64,000 nucleotides of DNA, taken from an uncultured Prevotellaceae bacterium. GTDB lineage: Bacteria > Bacteroidota > Bacteroidia > Bacteroidales > Muribaculaceae. Below the pieces are notes generated by a model that was given only the letters and a program-made list of their open reading frames with translations, made no database searches and had not been told where the DNA came from. Location: the NCBI GenBank assembly GCA_946409635.1, contig CAMJXD010000001.1, forward strand, positions 1-64,000, read 5' to 3'. The position numbers were made by a program, and so were the translations under genes. This document shows, piece after piece, positions 45,895 to 55,507 of the stretch (position 1 is its first letter; the number at the start of each line of letters is the position of its first letter).

Positions 45895-46204
45895 AATGGT
45901 GGTGTTTTGGAATTGATAATTGTAAATAAACATCACATTGATTTTCTCTCAATGATTCGACTACAAAGTAATATCCTTTTTTTAAAACAAAAAAATGTCA
46001 AATCGCCACTTCGTGACCAATCAACCAATCATGTTGACAAACGACACTAAAATCAAGACAAAATCAAGGCACGCCACCGGTCAGGCATGGCAATCGCATC
46101 CAAAATTCTTGTCAATAAATCAAAAAAAATGTAATCACAGCATACAACATAATGAAAAACGACGTATATTTGCATCACTATAGAGTACACAATCAAGCGC
46201 ACCA
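45895..46204. other. Divergent intergenic region between the Spy-like gene and nagA
   Basis: Contains a weaker -7-like box for the Spy-like gene (minus-strand TTACTTTG, 45964-45971) and the nagA box at 46165. AT-rich, no gene seen. Confidence 0.5.
46165..46172 (+). promoter_or_regulatory. -7 box of nagA
   Basis: TATATTTG matches TAnnTTTG, 33 bp before the nagA ATG. Confidence 0.62.
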
Positions 46205-47395
46205 ATGTTGACTCAGATTTACAACGGGCATGTGCTCACTCCTGAAGGGTGGATCAACGGCGGATCGGTCATCATCGAGGACAGCCGCATCAAGGAGGTG
46301 AGCAAGAGCAGCAGGCTCGTCGATGGCATGGACAAGAGCATCGACGCCCGCGGCATGCACGTCGTGCCCGGCGGCATCGACCTCCACTGCCACGGCGGCG
46401 GCGGATGCGACTTCCAGGAATGCACCGCCGAGGCCTTTCAAACCGTCGCCAGCACCCACCTCAAGCATGGCACGACGGCCATCTATGCCACGTTGTCCTC
46501 GTCGCCGCTCGACATGATGGAACGCGCCTGTCAGACGTGTGACTCCCTCATGCAGGACCCCAAGTGCACCATCATGGGCATGCACATGGAAGGGCCTTAC
46601 TTCAACCCCAGCAAGGCCGGTGCACAGATGCCCGAGGTGATTCGCATCCCCGACCCCGCCGAGTATACCCACATCGTCGAGGACTTTGACTGCATGCGGC
46701 GCTGGGACACAGCCCCCGAGCTGCCCGGAGCAGTCGAGATGGGCAAGTACATCACCGGCAAGGGAATCGTCGCAGCTATCGGGCACACCGCGGCCGAGTA
46801 TGACCACGTCAAGGCCGCCTGGGATGCCGGATACACCCTGGCCACCCACTTCTACAACGCCATGCCGGGTTTCCATAACGTGCGCGAGTTCAAGCACGCC
46901 GGCACGGTCGAGAGCGTCTATCTGCTCGAGGACATGGCCGTCGAGATTATTGCCGATGGCATCCACGTTCCCACTACCCTGCTCAACCTGGTCTATCACA
47001 TGAAGGGCGTGGAGCGCACCGCCCTGTGTACCGACGCCCTCGCCGTGACCGACAGTGACACCGAGCACGCCTTCGACCCCCGCGTCATCATCGAGGATGG
47101 CGTGTGCAAGCTCTCTGACCGCAGCGCCCTCGCGGGCAGCATCGCCACCATGGACCGACTCATCAAGACCATGGTCCGCGTCGTCGACGTGCCCCTGCAG
47201 GATGCCGTGCGCATGGCCAGCGAGACGCCGGCCAGGATCATGGGAATCTATGACCGCAAGGGCTCCATCCAGCGCGGCAAGGACGCCGACATCCTCCTGC
47301 TCGACGGCGACATCAACCTGCGCAGCGTCTTCTCAATGGGCGAGTTTGTCAAGGGAAGCGACCGCATCGCCCCGGCCGTCATCATGACCATGTAG
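46205..47395 (+). CDS. nagA: N-acetylglucosamine-6-phosphate deacetylase
   Basis: Removes acetate from GlcNAc-6-P, feeding amino-sugar catabolism and cell-wall recycling. 396 residues, normal length. Amidohydrolase features: VVPGGIDLHCHGGGG near residue 60 (metal His pair), GMHMEGPYFNPSKAGAQ (metal Glu in the EGP motif), AIGHTAAEYDHVKAA, THFYNAMPG, and LCTDALAV (Asp general base). The C-terminal RKGSIQRGKDADILLLDGD closes the beta-sandwich. Monocistronic; nagB is not in the window. Confidence 0.97.
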   Translation: MLTQIYNGHVLTPEGWINGGSVIIEDSRIKEVSKSSRLVDGMDKSIDARGMHVVPGGIDLHCHGGGGCDFQECTAEAFQTVASTHLKHGTTAIYATLSSSPLDMMERACQTCDSLMQDPKCTIMGMHMEGPYFNPSKAGAQMPEVIRIPDPAEYTHIVEDFDCMRRWDTAPELPGAVEMGKYITGKGIVAAIGHTAAEYDHVKAAWDAGYTLATHFYNAMPGFHNVREFKHAGTVESVYLLEDMAVEIIADGIHVPTTLLNLVYHMKGVERTALCTDALAVTDSDTEHAFDPRVIIEDGVCKLSDRSALAGSIATMDRLIKTMVRVVDVPLQDAVRMASETPARIMGIYDRKGSIQRGKDADILLLDGDINLRSVFSMGEFVKGSDRIAPAVIMTM

Positions 47396-47497
47396 TTCGA
47401 CCGGCCCCGGCACCCCGTCAAGATGTCCAATCGGCTCTATTCACGATTTTTTCAACGTTTTTTTCACAATATTCTTGCACAAGAACAAAATTGGTAT

Positions 47498-47505
47498 TAT
47501 CTTTG
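47498..47505 (+). promoter_or_regulatory. -7 box of tRNA-His
   Basis: TATCTTTG, 31 bp before the tRNA 5' end. Confidence 0.62.
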
Positions 47506-47535
47506 CACCCGCGTTTGGGAGAAAATGCGTTACAT

Positions 47536-47613
<78 letters not shown>

Positions 47614-47621
47614 TCAACATC

Positions 47622-47657
47622 AAAGCCTGCATCAATTGATGCAGGCTTTTGTTATTT
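47622..47657. terminator. Terminator of tRNA-His
   Basis: A perfect palindromic stem AAAGCCTGCATC / GATGCAGGCTTT with a 4-nt loop, followed by TTGTTATTTT. It lies between tRNA-His and the convergent Skp gene and can work in both directions. Confidence 0.9.
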
Positions 47658-47701
47658 TAATTTCGGACGATTAGCGATTCGGCGTGAGGGGCCGTCAACG
47701 G

Positions 47702-48208
47702 TCACTCCAGGCCCAGCTTCGCCTTCACCACAGGCATCAGGTCAATGGTGTTGGGACCGTAGTAGGCAACAGGGGTGACAGCCGTGTCCAGAACCAGGTC
47801 CAGGGCTCCCTGCTCTCCGGCCTGACGGATGGCGGCCTGCACCTTATCCACTATCGGCTTGGTGAGCAATTCACGCTGAGCCGCAATGTCGTCGGCAGCA
47901 CGGCGCTCAAACTCGCGCATCTTCTTGTCACCCTCCTGCAGTTCCTGCACCCGGCGCTCCTTGATGGTCGCTGGCATGGCAGCGTCGGCAGCCACGCTCT
48001 GGTAGTCGGCATACTTCTTGTCAAACTCAGCCTGCAGCAGTTCATACTCGGCATGATACCTGTCGCTCAATGTCTTGAGCTGAGCCTCGGCCGCTGCCTT
48101 CTCGGGCATGAGGTCAAACAGCTGCTGCGAGTTCACTATGCCTATCCTGGCCTGAGCCATCATCACGAGCGGCAGCACAGCCACTATCATGATAAAAAAC
48201 CGTTTCAT
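47702..48208 (-). CDS. OmpH/Skp-family periplasmic chaperone (third copy)
   Basis: 168 residues with a signal peptide (MKRFFIMIVAVLPLVMMAQA) and the Skp layout: RIGIVNSQQLFDLMPEKAAAEAQLKTL, a long helical hairpin (about 45-130) and a return strand (LDLVLDTAVTPVAYYG). Skp trimers hold unfolded outer-membrane proteins before BAM-dependent insertion. It is the last of three tandem paralogues. Its own -7 box (48252) and a terminator after the second copy suggest separate expression. Confidence 0.9.
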   Translation of the reverse strand: MKRFFIMIVAVLPLVMMAQARIGIVNSQQLFDLMPEKAAAEAQLKTLSDRYHAEYELLQAEFDKKYADYQSVAADAAMPATIKERRVQELQEGDKKMREFERRAADDIAAQRELLTKPIVDKVQAAIRQAGEQGALDLVLDTAVTPVAYYGPNTIDLMPVVKAKLGLE

Positions 48209-48251
48209 TGCTTCAATTCTCCTCTTTTTTACATGAATAATATAACCGTTA

Positions 48252-48259
48252 CAAAGGTA
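48252..48259 (-). promoter_or_regulatory. -7 box of the third Skp gene
   Basis: Minus-strand TACCTTTG, 44 bp before the ATG at 48208. Confidence 0.62.
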
Positions 48260-48291
48260 ATCACTTTTTTGAACAATCGGGCCGATCGGGC

Positions 48292-48340
48292 ACTAAAAAT
48301 TGAAACCCCTAGCGACAGTTTCCCGCCGTCCAGGGGTTTC
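48292..48340 (-). terminator. Terminator of the second Skp gene
   Basis: Minus-strand GAAACCCCT / AGGGGTTTC stem (48302-48340) followed by AATTTTTAG, 45 bp past the stop. Confidence 0.68.
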
Positions 48341-48384
48341 GCAACTTAGCATTATCGTATTAGTGCTTTAGTCTACTTGATTGA

Positions 48385-48897
48385 TTACTTGATGCCTAAC
48401 TTGGCCTTTACCTTGGCGCTCACATCCTCGGCATCATTGCCAGTGTAGATGATTGAGCCGGCTGCGTGGTCAAAGATGAAGGTGTAACCGCCCTCGGCAC
48501 CTACTGCCTGGATGGCGTTCTGGAGCTTCTGAGTGATCGGAGCCAGAAGGGTCTCCTGCTGACGCTGCAGATCCTGCGATGCGGTCTGCTGGAAGTTCTG
48601 GATCTTCATGTACTCGTCTTGCAGTTCCTGCTGGTGACGGTCCTTGATGGCCTGGGGCGTTGAAGCGTCCTGGTCGGCTGCCTCATAGTCGGCCATTTTC
48701 TTCTGGAAGGCATCCTGCAAGTTCTTGAACTCGGTCTCATACTTGTCACTTACCGTCTTCAGGGTGCTCTCGGCAGTAGCCTTCTCGGGCATCACGTTGA
48801 AGATCTCACTGGTGTTGACATAACCGAACTTCTGAGCTTGTGCAGCAAGGCACATCATAGTTGCCGTAATGGCAAAGAGCATAAATCTTTTAAACAT
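48385..48897 (-). CDS. OmpH/Skp-family periplasmic chaperone (second copy)
   Basis: 170 residues. Signal peptide MFKRFMLFAITATMMCLAAQA, then KFGYVNTSEIFNVMPEKATAESTLKTV, the helical arms (DKYETEFKNLQDAFQKKMADY and on), and the C-terminal strand GGYTFIFDHAAGSIIYTGN. It is closer to the third copy than to the first by eye (shared VMPEKA and LAPITQKLQNAIQAVG-type stretches). Lies 71 bp after the first copy. Confidence 0.92.
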   Translation of the reverse strand: MFKRFMLFAITATMMCLAAQAQKFGYVNTSEIFNVMPEKATAESTLKTVSDKYETEFKNLQDAFQKKMADYEAADQDASTPQAIKDRHQQELQDEYMKIQNFQQTASQDLQRQQETLLAPITQKLQNAIQAVGAEGGYTFIFDHAAGSIIYTGNDAEDVSAKVKAKLGIK

Positions 48898-48968
48898 GTC
48901 TAATAATTGATTTCAGTTGTTAGTATACTAATGCTTTTTTTACTTCATTTTCTGTGCCGAGAATGGGA

Positions 48969-49481
48969 TTACTTGTAACCCATCTTCTCCAGCACCTCGT
49001 TGCTCACGTCGATGCGCGGCGAGGCAAAGATGATGCTCTGGCTGCTGGCACGGTCCATAATCATCTGGAAGCCACGCTCCTCACACACCTTCTTGCAGGC
49101 ATTGTAAATGTCGTCCTGGATGGGCTTGATGAGCGACTGGCGCTTCTTGAACAGCTCGCCCTGGGGGCCGAAGTACTTGTACTGCAGCTGCTGAGCCTCC
49201 TTCTCCTTCTCGGTAATCTCGGCCTCTTTCTTCTTCTTCTGGTCGTCGGTCAGGAAGACCATGTCGGCCTGATAGTTCTTGTACATGGTGTCGGCCTCTT
49301 TCTTGAGCTCGTCAACTTCACGCTGCCAGCGCTGGGACACCTGGTTCAACTGCTCGTTAGCCATCTCATAGGCGGGAATGTTCTTCAGCACATACTCCAT
49401 GTCAACGAGGGCAAACTTCTGCGCATTGGCGGCCATAAAGCCGGCAACAAGCGCCACTGCGATTAAAGCGATACGTTTCAT
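48969..49481 (-). CDS. OmpH/Skp-family periplasmic chaperone (first copy)
   Basis: 170 residues. Signal peptide MKRIALIAVALVAGFMAANA, then KFALVDMEYVLKNIPAYEMANEQLNQVSQRW, Lys/Glu-rich helical arms (DDQKKKKEAEITEKEKEAQQL) and RGFQMIMDRASSQSIIFASPRIDVSNEVL. This copy, directly after bamA, is likely the ancestral one because bamA-skp is the conserved order. Gap to bamA about 100 bp. Confidence 0.93.
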   Translation of the reverse strand: MKRIALIAVALVAGFMAANAQKFALVDMEYVLKNIPAYEMANEQLNQVSQRWQREVDELKKEADTMYKNYQADMVFLTDDQKKKKEAEITEKEKEAQQLQYKYFGPQGELFKKRQSLIKPIQDDIYNACKKVCEERGFQMIMDRASSQSIIFASPRIDVSNEVLEKMGYK

Positions 49482-49583
49482 TTCTTTCTCCTTTTTTTAT
49501 TGATTGGTTGTTTATTTTCGACTTTTAGACTACCATCGGGGCAATTCGTTTATCCGTTCTGTTAAAAAATTAACTTAACCGGT

Positions 49584-52259
49584 TTAGAACTCCTGACCGA
49601 GAACAAAGTGGAAGTGGCTGCCACCCTTCTCGCCAAACACGGTGTCAAAGCCATAACCCCAGTCAATGCCCATCATGCCGATCATCGGCAGGAAGATGCG
49701 CGCGCCCACACCGGCCGAGCGCTTCACGTTGAACGGGTTAAAGTCTTTCACACTGGTCCATGCGTTACCGGCCTCGACAAACACCAGCGGATAGATGGTC
49801 GCGCTCTGCGACAGCATCAGCGGGAAGTGGAGCTCCATCACAAAGCGGTCATAGGCATAGCCCTCAGAGCCGTAGGGCGTGAACGCGCCGTTCTCATAAC
49901 CGCGCAGGGCTATCGTCTCTGTGGCATAGGTGTAGCTGCCCGACATGCCGTCGCCACCCACATAGAAGGTCTCAAACGGCGACTTCAGCCACTTGTTCCA
50001 GCTGCCCAGCAGACCAAAGTCGGCACGGGTCATCAGCACCAGCGTCCAGCGGCCGTCGGGGTCGGTGAGCGGCGTGTAGGTGCGTGCCTGGAACTTGAGT
50101 TTCCAGTACTCAATCCAGCGGTACAAGTCCTTCTTTGAGGCATCGGTATTGCTCTGGCTCAATGCCTGCCAGTTCTTCTTGCCGAACAGGCTGGCCGGTG
50201 GTGTGGCGTTGAACGACAGCGTGAACGTGCTGCCCTTGCGCGTATACAGCGGGTTGTCGATACTGCTGCGCGACAGCGTCAGGCCCAGCACAATCGAGTT
50301 AGATACGCCGTTCTTCATATAATAAAGGTACTCCCAGTTCTTGAGGCTATACCACTGGTAGCTCAGGCTGGCCATGAAGGTGAAATAGTCGTCGGGCCAT
50401 TTCAGGCGCTTGCCGAAGCCCACCGTCACGCCCGCCATCTGCAGGTACTTGTTGGGGTCGTAGGCATTCTCATAGTAGTTGTAGCCACCATAGCCGTTGT
50501 AGCCGTAGCCGCCATAACCATAGCCGCCATAACCATAGCCCGGGTACATGCCGTTGTAGTTATACATCATGTTGGCCATCGCGTTCTGGTACATCTGGCT
50601 ATAATATGACGAGTTGATACCCGTCTGGCGGCTGTAGAAGGCCGATACCGACAGCGAGTTGGGGCGCTTGCCGCCAAACCACGGGTCGAGGAACGACACG
50701 CTGTAGGCCTGGTAATACTTAGCGTTGGTCTGGGCGCTGATGGTGAAGGTCTGGCCCTCGCCCTGCGGTATCAGGCCCTTGTAGGACGACGGGTGCAGCA
50801 GGTTCTGCATCGAGAAGTTGGTAAACTTCAGCGAGGCCTTCAGGATGACACCGGTCTGGCCCCAGCCGGCGCTGAGCTCAACCTGGTCGTTGGCTTTGCT
50901 CTCGAGGTTGAGGATGATGTCCACGGTGCCGTTGTCGGCATTGGACTCGGGGCGGATGTCCATCTTCTCGGGGTCGAAGTGGCCCGTCTGGGCAATCTCG
51001 CGTGCCGAGCGCATCAGGTCCTCCTTCGAGAACAGGTCGCCGGGACGCACACGCAGCTCACGCCTTACCACCTTTTCATACAACCTGTCGTTACCATTGA
51101 TCACCACGCGGTTGATGCGGGCCTGCTTGCCCTCATACATGCGCATCTCCAGATCGATGCTGTCGCCCTCGATCTTGCTCTCGATGGGGATGAGCTGATA
51201 GAACAGGTAACCGTTGTTCAGGTACAGGTTAGACACGGCATCATCGTCTTCCTGAGTGCGCTTGGACAGCAGTTTCTGGTTATACACGTCACCCTTCTTG
51301 ATGCCCAGTATCTCGTTGAGGATGGGGGCAGGATATACCGTATTGCCCACCCACGTGATGTCCGAGATGTAGTAGCGCTTGCCTTCGTCAATCTTCAGGT
51401 AAACGTCGACGGTCTTCTCGTCATAGGGGACAACGCTGTCGCTCACGATCACGGCATCGCGGTAGCCCTTTTCATTATACTTGTCGATGATCAGCTGCTT
51501 GTCGGCCTCATAGTCGCTCTGCACAAACTTCTTCTGCGAGAAGATTTTCCACAGGTTGCTCTTCTCGTTGGTCTTCTTCATCGTGCGCTTGATCTTGCCG
51601 TCGCTCAGCACCTCGTTGCCGTCGATGTAGATCTTGTGCACCTTGATCTTCTCGTGCTTGTCTACGTTGATGTTGACAATCACCTCGTTCTGCTTGCTCA
51701 GATCGGGCACTTGCACCACTTCACAGGTCGCTTGGCCAAAGCCCTTGTTGGCATAGTACTTCTCGACGATGATCTTGATGCGGTCGGCGATATTGGGGGT
51801 CATCTGGCTACCCGGCTGAAAACTCAGTCGCTCAATCAGGTCCTTCTTCTCGCCGCTCTTCATGCCGTTGTAGTTCACCTGAGACACGCGCGGCTGCTGG
51901 CGCAGGTTAAACACCAGCCATGCCTGGTCATTATAGATCTTCTCGACCTGGATCTGGACCTTGGAGAACAGCCCCTGACGCCAGAAGCGCTTGGCGGCCG
52001 ACTTGATGTCGTCGCCTGGTATGTCCACGCGCTGACCCACCGCCAGACCCGAATAACCGATGATGATGTTCTCATCATAGTTGTCCACACCCTCAACTCG
52101 GATGCCCGCAATCTCATAGCGCGTGGGCGATGCCGTGAAGATGATCTTCGGGTTATAGATCGTGTCATTGGACGTGTAAGTCGTCTGGGCCTGCATCGCG
52201 GCAGGGGCCATCGATGCCAGCACGATTCCGGCCAATAACGTATGCTTGAAACTCTTCAT
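49584..52259 (-). CDS. bamA: Outer-membrane assembly factor BamA
   Basis: Central BAM component that folds beta-barrel proteins into the outer membrane. From ATG 52259 (signal peptide MKSFKHTLLAGIVLASMAPAAMQAQ) about 891 residues; ATG 52277 is an alternative and would overlap uppS by 11 nt. The much longer track ORF runs through uppS. POTRA repeats occupy about the first 430 residues (ITWVGNTVYPAPILNEILGIKKGD; RVVINGNDRLYEKVVRRELRVRPGD), followed by a 16-strand barrel ending in HFHFVLGQEF with terminal Phe. One barrel loop is a Gly/Tyr-rich insert (YGYGGYGYGGYGYNGYGGY). Sits between uppS and three Skp genes. Confidence 0.97.
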   Translation of the reverse strand: MKSFKHTLLAGIVLASMAPAAMQAQTTYTSNDTIYNPKIIFTASPTRYEIAGIRVEGVDNYDENIIIGYSGLAVGQRVDIPGDDIKSAAKRFWRQGLFSKVQIQVEKIYNDQAWLVFNLRQQPRVSQVNYNGMKSGEKKDLIERLSFQPGSQMTPNIADRIKIIVEKYYANKGFGQATCEVVQVPDLSKQNEVIVNINVDKHEKIKVHKIYIDGNEVLSDGKIKRTMKKTNEKSNLWKIFSQKKFVQSDYEADKQLIIDKYNEKGYRDAVIVSDSVVPYDEKTVDVYLKIDEGKRYYISDITWVGNTVYPAPILNEILGIKKGDVYNQKLLSKRTQEDDDAVSNLYLNNGYLFYQLIPIESKIEGDSIDLEMRMYEGKQARINRVVINGNDRLYEKVVRRELRVRPGDLFSKEDLMRSAREIAQTGHFDPEKMDIRPESNADNGTVDIILNLESKANDQVELSAGWGQTGVILKASLKFTNFSMQNLLHPSSYKGLIPQGEGQTFTISAQTNAKYYQAYSVSFLDPWFGGKRPNSLSVSAFYSRQTGINSSYYSQMYQNAMANMMYNYNGMYPGYGYGGYGYGGYGYNGYGGYNYYENAYDPNKYLQMAGVTVGFGKRLKWPDDYFTFMASLSYQWYSLKNWEYLYYMKNGVSNSIVLGLTLSRSSIDNPLYTRKGSTFTLSFNATPPASLFGKKNWQALSQSNTDASKKDLYRWIEYWKLKFQARTYTPLTDPDGRWTLVLMTRADFGLLGSWNKWLKSPFETFYVGGDGMSGSYTYATETIALRGYENGAFTPYGSEGYAYDRFVMELHFPLMLSQSATIYPLVFVEAGNAWTSVKDFNPFNVKRSAGVGARIFLPMIGMMGIDWGYGFDTVFGEKGGSHFHFVLGQEF

Positions 52260-52266
52260 TGACAAT

Positions 52267-53046
52267 TTACTCTTCATTATCGTGTTTAACCTGTTCGCTC
52301 GTTTTGCCATAACGACGCTCGCGCGCCTGGAAGTCGATGATGGCATCAACAAAGTCTTCCTTGGTAAAATCGGGCCAATATTTTGAAGTGAAGTAGAGTT
52401 CACTATAGGCAATCTGCCATAACAGATAGTTGCTCACTCGCAGGTCTCCGCCTGTGCGTATCAGCAGATCGGGGTCGGGCATCTCGCGTGTGGCCAGGTG
52501 GCGGGACAGCAGTGCGTCGTCGATATCGGCGGGATCAATGCTGCCCGCTGCTGCCTCACGAGCCAGCTCGCGGCATGCTTCCACTATCTCCCAGCGCGAC
52601 GAGTAGCTCAATGCCAGGCACAGCACCAGACCGGTGCAGTGACCTGTGTCCTGCATGCACTTGCGCAGCCGGTTGGCCGCAAACTCGGGCATGCGCTTCA
52701 TGTCGCCTATCGTGGTAAGCCTCACGTTGTTCTTGATCAGGTCGGGCGTCTGCTTCTCGATGCTCACGACAATCAGGTTCATCAACGCGTCGACCTCTTC
52801 CTGCGGGCGGTTCCAGTTCTCGGTCGAGAAGGTGTAGAGCGTCAAGTATTTCACCCCAACCTCGCTGGCGATTTCGGTCACCTGGCGAACGGTATCCACG
52901 CCGTTCTCGTGACCGAAGCTGCGCTCATGTCCGTGTTGCTTGGCCCAACGGCCGTTGCCGTCCATGATGATGGCCACATGACACGGGACGCGACCGTGGT
53001 CTAACTGCTGTATTTTATCGCTCAGTGATGACATAGCGGTAATCAT
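52267..53046 (-). CDS. uppS: Isoprenyl transferase (undecaprenyl-PP synthase)
   Basis: cis-Prenyltransferase making undecaprenyl pyrophosphate, the lipid carrier for wall and surface glycans. 259 residues. Motifs: [15 protein letters not shown] with catalytic Asp, [26 protein letters not shown], and [31 protein letters not shown] 53046 overlaps the stop of the PorG-like gene (TAATG); ATG 53034 is an alternative. Adjacent to bamA as is usual. Confidence 0.97.
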   Translation of the reverse strand: MITAMSSLSDKIQQLDHGRVPCHVAIIMDGNGRWAKQHGHERSFGHENGVDTVRQVTEIASEVGVKYLTLYTFSTENWNRPQEEVDALMNLIVVSIEKQTPDLIKNNVRLTTIGDMKRMPEFAANRLRKCMQDTGHCTGLVLCLALSYSSRWEIVEACRELAREAAAGSIDPADIDDALLSRHLATREMPDPDLLIRTGGDLRVSNYLLWQIAYSELYFTSKYWPDFTKEDFVDAIIDFQARERRYGKTSEQVKHDNEE

Positions 53047-53714
53047 TATTCAATATAGTTACACTTGATGCAGCGCTTGCCGAACTCATAGGTTACCGAC
53101 AGCGTTGCAAACGAGTACCAGTCGGTGTTCTTGCCAAACGAGTGCTTGATGCCGAACAGGTCGCTCAGGCCGTCGATGCGGTCACTGAACTCCTTGCGCA
53201 TCGTGAACTCGAAGCCCAGGTTCAAGCGGTCCTTATACTTATATTTAACGCCGATGCCCAGGGGGACCGTGAACGATGCCTGGTTGTGGCCGTCACAGAT
53301 GGCAAACACAAAGCCCACTCCGGCAACCATATACGGCGTAATGGGCTTGTACTTCTTGTAGGCAGGACCGCGGCCGTAGTTCAGGAAGTTGAACTCGGCA
53401 GTCAGGCCCAGATCGATCAGGCTGGAGTTGAAACTATAGGTCTGCCCGTCGGGATAGACGGTATCGTCACTCATGCTGTCACCCTTGAGGTTGGCATAAT
53501 TCAGGTTGGCCTTGAAGGCCCAGCGGCTGTTGTGGGCATAACGGAACATGCCGCCCACCGTGAAGCTGGGATGCCTGAACACGTTTCCGCTGTTGCACTC
53601 GCCCAGGTAGCCGGTCATGCCCAGCATCGGACCCACCTCATACTTGTACTGCTGAGCCCCTAGTGGCAGGGCCGCCAGCATCGCGAGCCATGTGACTAAC
53701 AATAGTTTCCTCAT
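53046..53714 (-). CDS. DUF6089/PorG-like outer-membrane beta-barrel protein
   Basis: 222 residues from ATG 53714 (signal peptide [21 protein letters not shown]; the track start at 53837 would overlap the upstream gene). Mature region [37 protein letters not shown] fits the DUF6089 family, an eight-strand-type barrel. The Porphyromonas T9SS component PorG belongs to this family and its gene is linked to uppS-bamA, as here. With a CHU_C-domain protein in the window, a role in type IX secretion is plausible but unproven. Confidence 0.85.
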   Translation of the reverse strand: MRKLLLVTWLAMLAALPLGAQQYKYEVGPMLGMTGYLGECNSGNVFRHPSFTVGGMFRYAHNSRWAFKANLNYANLKGDSMSDDTVYPDGQTYSFNSSLIDLGLTAEFNFLNYGRGPAYKKYKPITPYMVAGVGFVFAICDGHNQASFTVPLGIGVKYKYKDRLNLGFEFTMRKEFSDRIDGLSDLFGIKHSFGKNTDWYSFATLSVTYEFGKRCIKCNYIE

Positions 53715-53725
53715 CGGTCTGCAGA

Positions 53726-55222
53726 TCAATAGACTGGATAGTTGGTCATGCGGATATACACGCCGCGCCACACGTTGGGCAGCAACGAGCCCTGAGCATT
53801 GTAACCGCCCATCAGGTAGATGAAGGGGCAGGACCACTCGGTGACGGGCTTCGACACCATCAACGGTGCACGGTTGGCGCCGTTGATGGTCTCATCGACC
53901 ACAAATGCCTGTGCGCCATAAAAGTCGGGCATGTGAGAGGCCTGGGTCAGCGTCGAGTCGCTGGCAACCCAAGTGATGCCCTGGGTGGTCGACAGGTAGA
54001 TCTTGCGGTTGAGCGTGCCGTCGGACAGGCGACCGCCCATCAGCAGCCACGTCGGCTGTTTGCCGTAGCGGCGCACACCGCTCAGCGCCTTGTAGGTATA
54101 ATACGGGAAAATGGTCGCGTCGGCCACAGCCGGCAAAGCCGACCTGCGTTCATTGTCGATTTGGCCCCAGCGGATGCCGTCATAGCCCCACACACTGCGC
54201 AGCAGGTTTCCCTGTGCATCCACGCCACCCACGATCATGCCTTGGGGGGCATCGCTCCACGTGTTGTCGATCACAACCATGTCGGTCGAGCCCTCTACGG
54301 GGAATCCGTCCTCGACAGCAGTGACCGCGAAGCCTTCGCCACGAGGATACTCATCATGGTAGTAGCCGCCGTTACCGTCGGCAGCAATGCCCAGCACACG
54401 GCCCTCATAGGAGCCCAGCACACTGTGCCACACCACGCCACACGAGCTCCATGCCACACCGTCGTGAGAGGCATACAGCACGCCGCTGCCGTCCAGCATA
54501 TACAGGTCGTCGCCACAAGCCGTCAACGAGGAGACAACCGGCTCAAACGGCAACTGCACCGTGTTCTTGTCCAGGTAGGACTCGTCGGGCGCCAGGGTGG
54601 TCAGCACCGTGCACGTCGTGCCGTCATAGGCCATACTGCGGTATAGCTCTCCTTGCTTCACAGTCTTGTAGGCGATGGCCCCGCTTTCAATGCCCTGCAG
54701 GTCGCGGCGCCACGACTGTGGCCACACCAGCGAGTCGGGGTTGACCTTGTGAACCAGCACCTTCACCTCGTAGTCCTTGACACGGCTATCGTCGGCCGAT
54801 GTCACCGTCAGCGTCGTCTTGCCTGAGAAGTCCAGACTCTTGCTCATCGAGGCCGTGTAACTGATTGTCGTGTCGGCATGAGCGGTCGCTCCGGTAATCG
54901 TGAACACTGCCGACTTGACCGTGTTCAGGAACTCAACGGTCACTTTAAGCGCCGTGATGTCGGTACCCACGGGCAACGAGTCGGCATTATAAATCAAGCC
55001 GTTGTCATAGTCCACGGTAAAGTGGACCGAATCCAGGTTGGCAAGCACGTCATTGTTGGCCTGCAGGCCGAACGCTGTGACAAGCGTCGTCTGGGCACTG
55101 GTGCTGTAGGTGAACACGTCGTCTTCATCGTCGTCATGGTGCTTACACGAACTCAAGCACGAGATCGACGACAGCAACACGGCCATCGCCAGCATGAGGT
55201 ATAACGGGTTTCGTTTAGTCAT
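53726..55222 (-). CDS. DUF6242 lipoprotein with beta-propeller-like body
   Basis: 498 residues. Lipoprotein signal ending at SCLSSCK; an Asp-rich linker (KHHDDDEDDVF) follows, as in surface lipoproteins of Bacteroidales. The N-terminal part (about 35-160) holds beta-sandwich-like repeats (VDYDNGLIYNADSLPVGTDI; GKTTLTVTSADDSRVKDYEVKV). The C-terminal about 320 residues are Kelch-like (WLLMGGRLSDGTLNRKIYL; FIYLMGGYNAQGSLLPNVWRG). This is the DUF6242 arrangement. First gene of the operon leading to bamA; it ends 12 bp before the PorG-like start. Confidence 0.88.
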   Translation of the reverse strand: MTKRNPLYLMLAMAVLLSSISCLSSCKHHDDDEDDVFTYSTSAQTTLVTAFGLQANNDVLANLDSVHFTVDYDNGLIYNADSLPVGTDITALKVTVEFLNTVKSAVFTITGATAHADTTISYTASMSKSLDFSGKTTLTVTSADDSRVKDYEVKVLVHKVNPDSLVWPQSWRRDLQGIESGAIAYKTVKQGELYRSMAYDGTTCTVLTTLAPDESYLDKNTVQLPFEPVVSSLTACGDDLYMLDGSGVLYASHDGVAWSSCGVVWHSVLGSYEGRVLGIAADGNGGYYHDEYPRGEGFAVTAVEDGFPVEGSTDMVVIDNTWSDAPQGMIVGGVDAQGNLLRSVWGYDGIRWGQIDNERRSALPAVADATIFPYYTYKALSGVRRYGKQPTWLLMGGRLSDGTLNRKIYLSTTQGITWVASDSTLTQASHMPDFYGAQAFVVDETINGANRAPLMVSKPVTEWSCPFIYLMGGYNAQGSLLPNVWRGVYIRMTNYPVY

Positions 55223-55258
55223 TATATTTTATTGGTTCTTTTCTTTATTACAAACGGC

Positions 55259-55266
55259 AAAATTAC
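55259..55266 (-). promoter_or_regulatory. -7 box of the DUF6242-PorG-uppS-bamA operon
   Basis: Minus-strand TAATTTTG, 37 bp before the ATG at 55222. Confidence 0.58.
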
Positions 55267-55507
55267 AAAAAAATTCGGTCCCATGCGGGATTTTTCCAAT
55301 TAATAATGTAAGACAATGCCGATTTTTGGGGGTAAAGGTACTATTTCACCACCATTCATGCCACACCCGTTAAAGATAATAAACGGAAAATGCCCCATTT
55401 TACACCTTTTTAACGAACCTCACACGCCATCAGGCGACCTGGCTGCCATCCAGCCACCTCACCGATGTAACGCAAGCCGCCGGCCTGCATATGCAATGAT
55501 TGATGCT

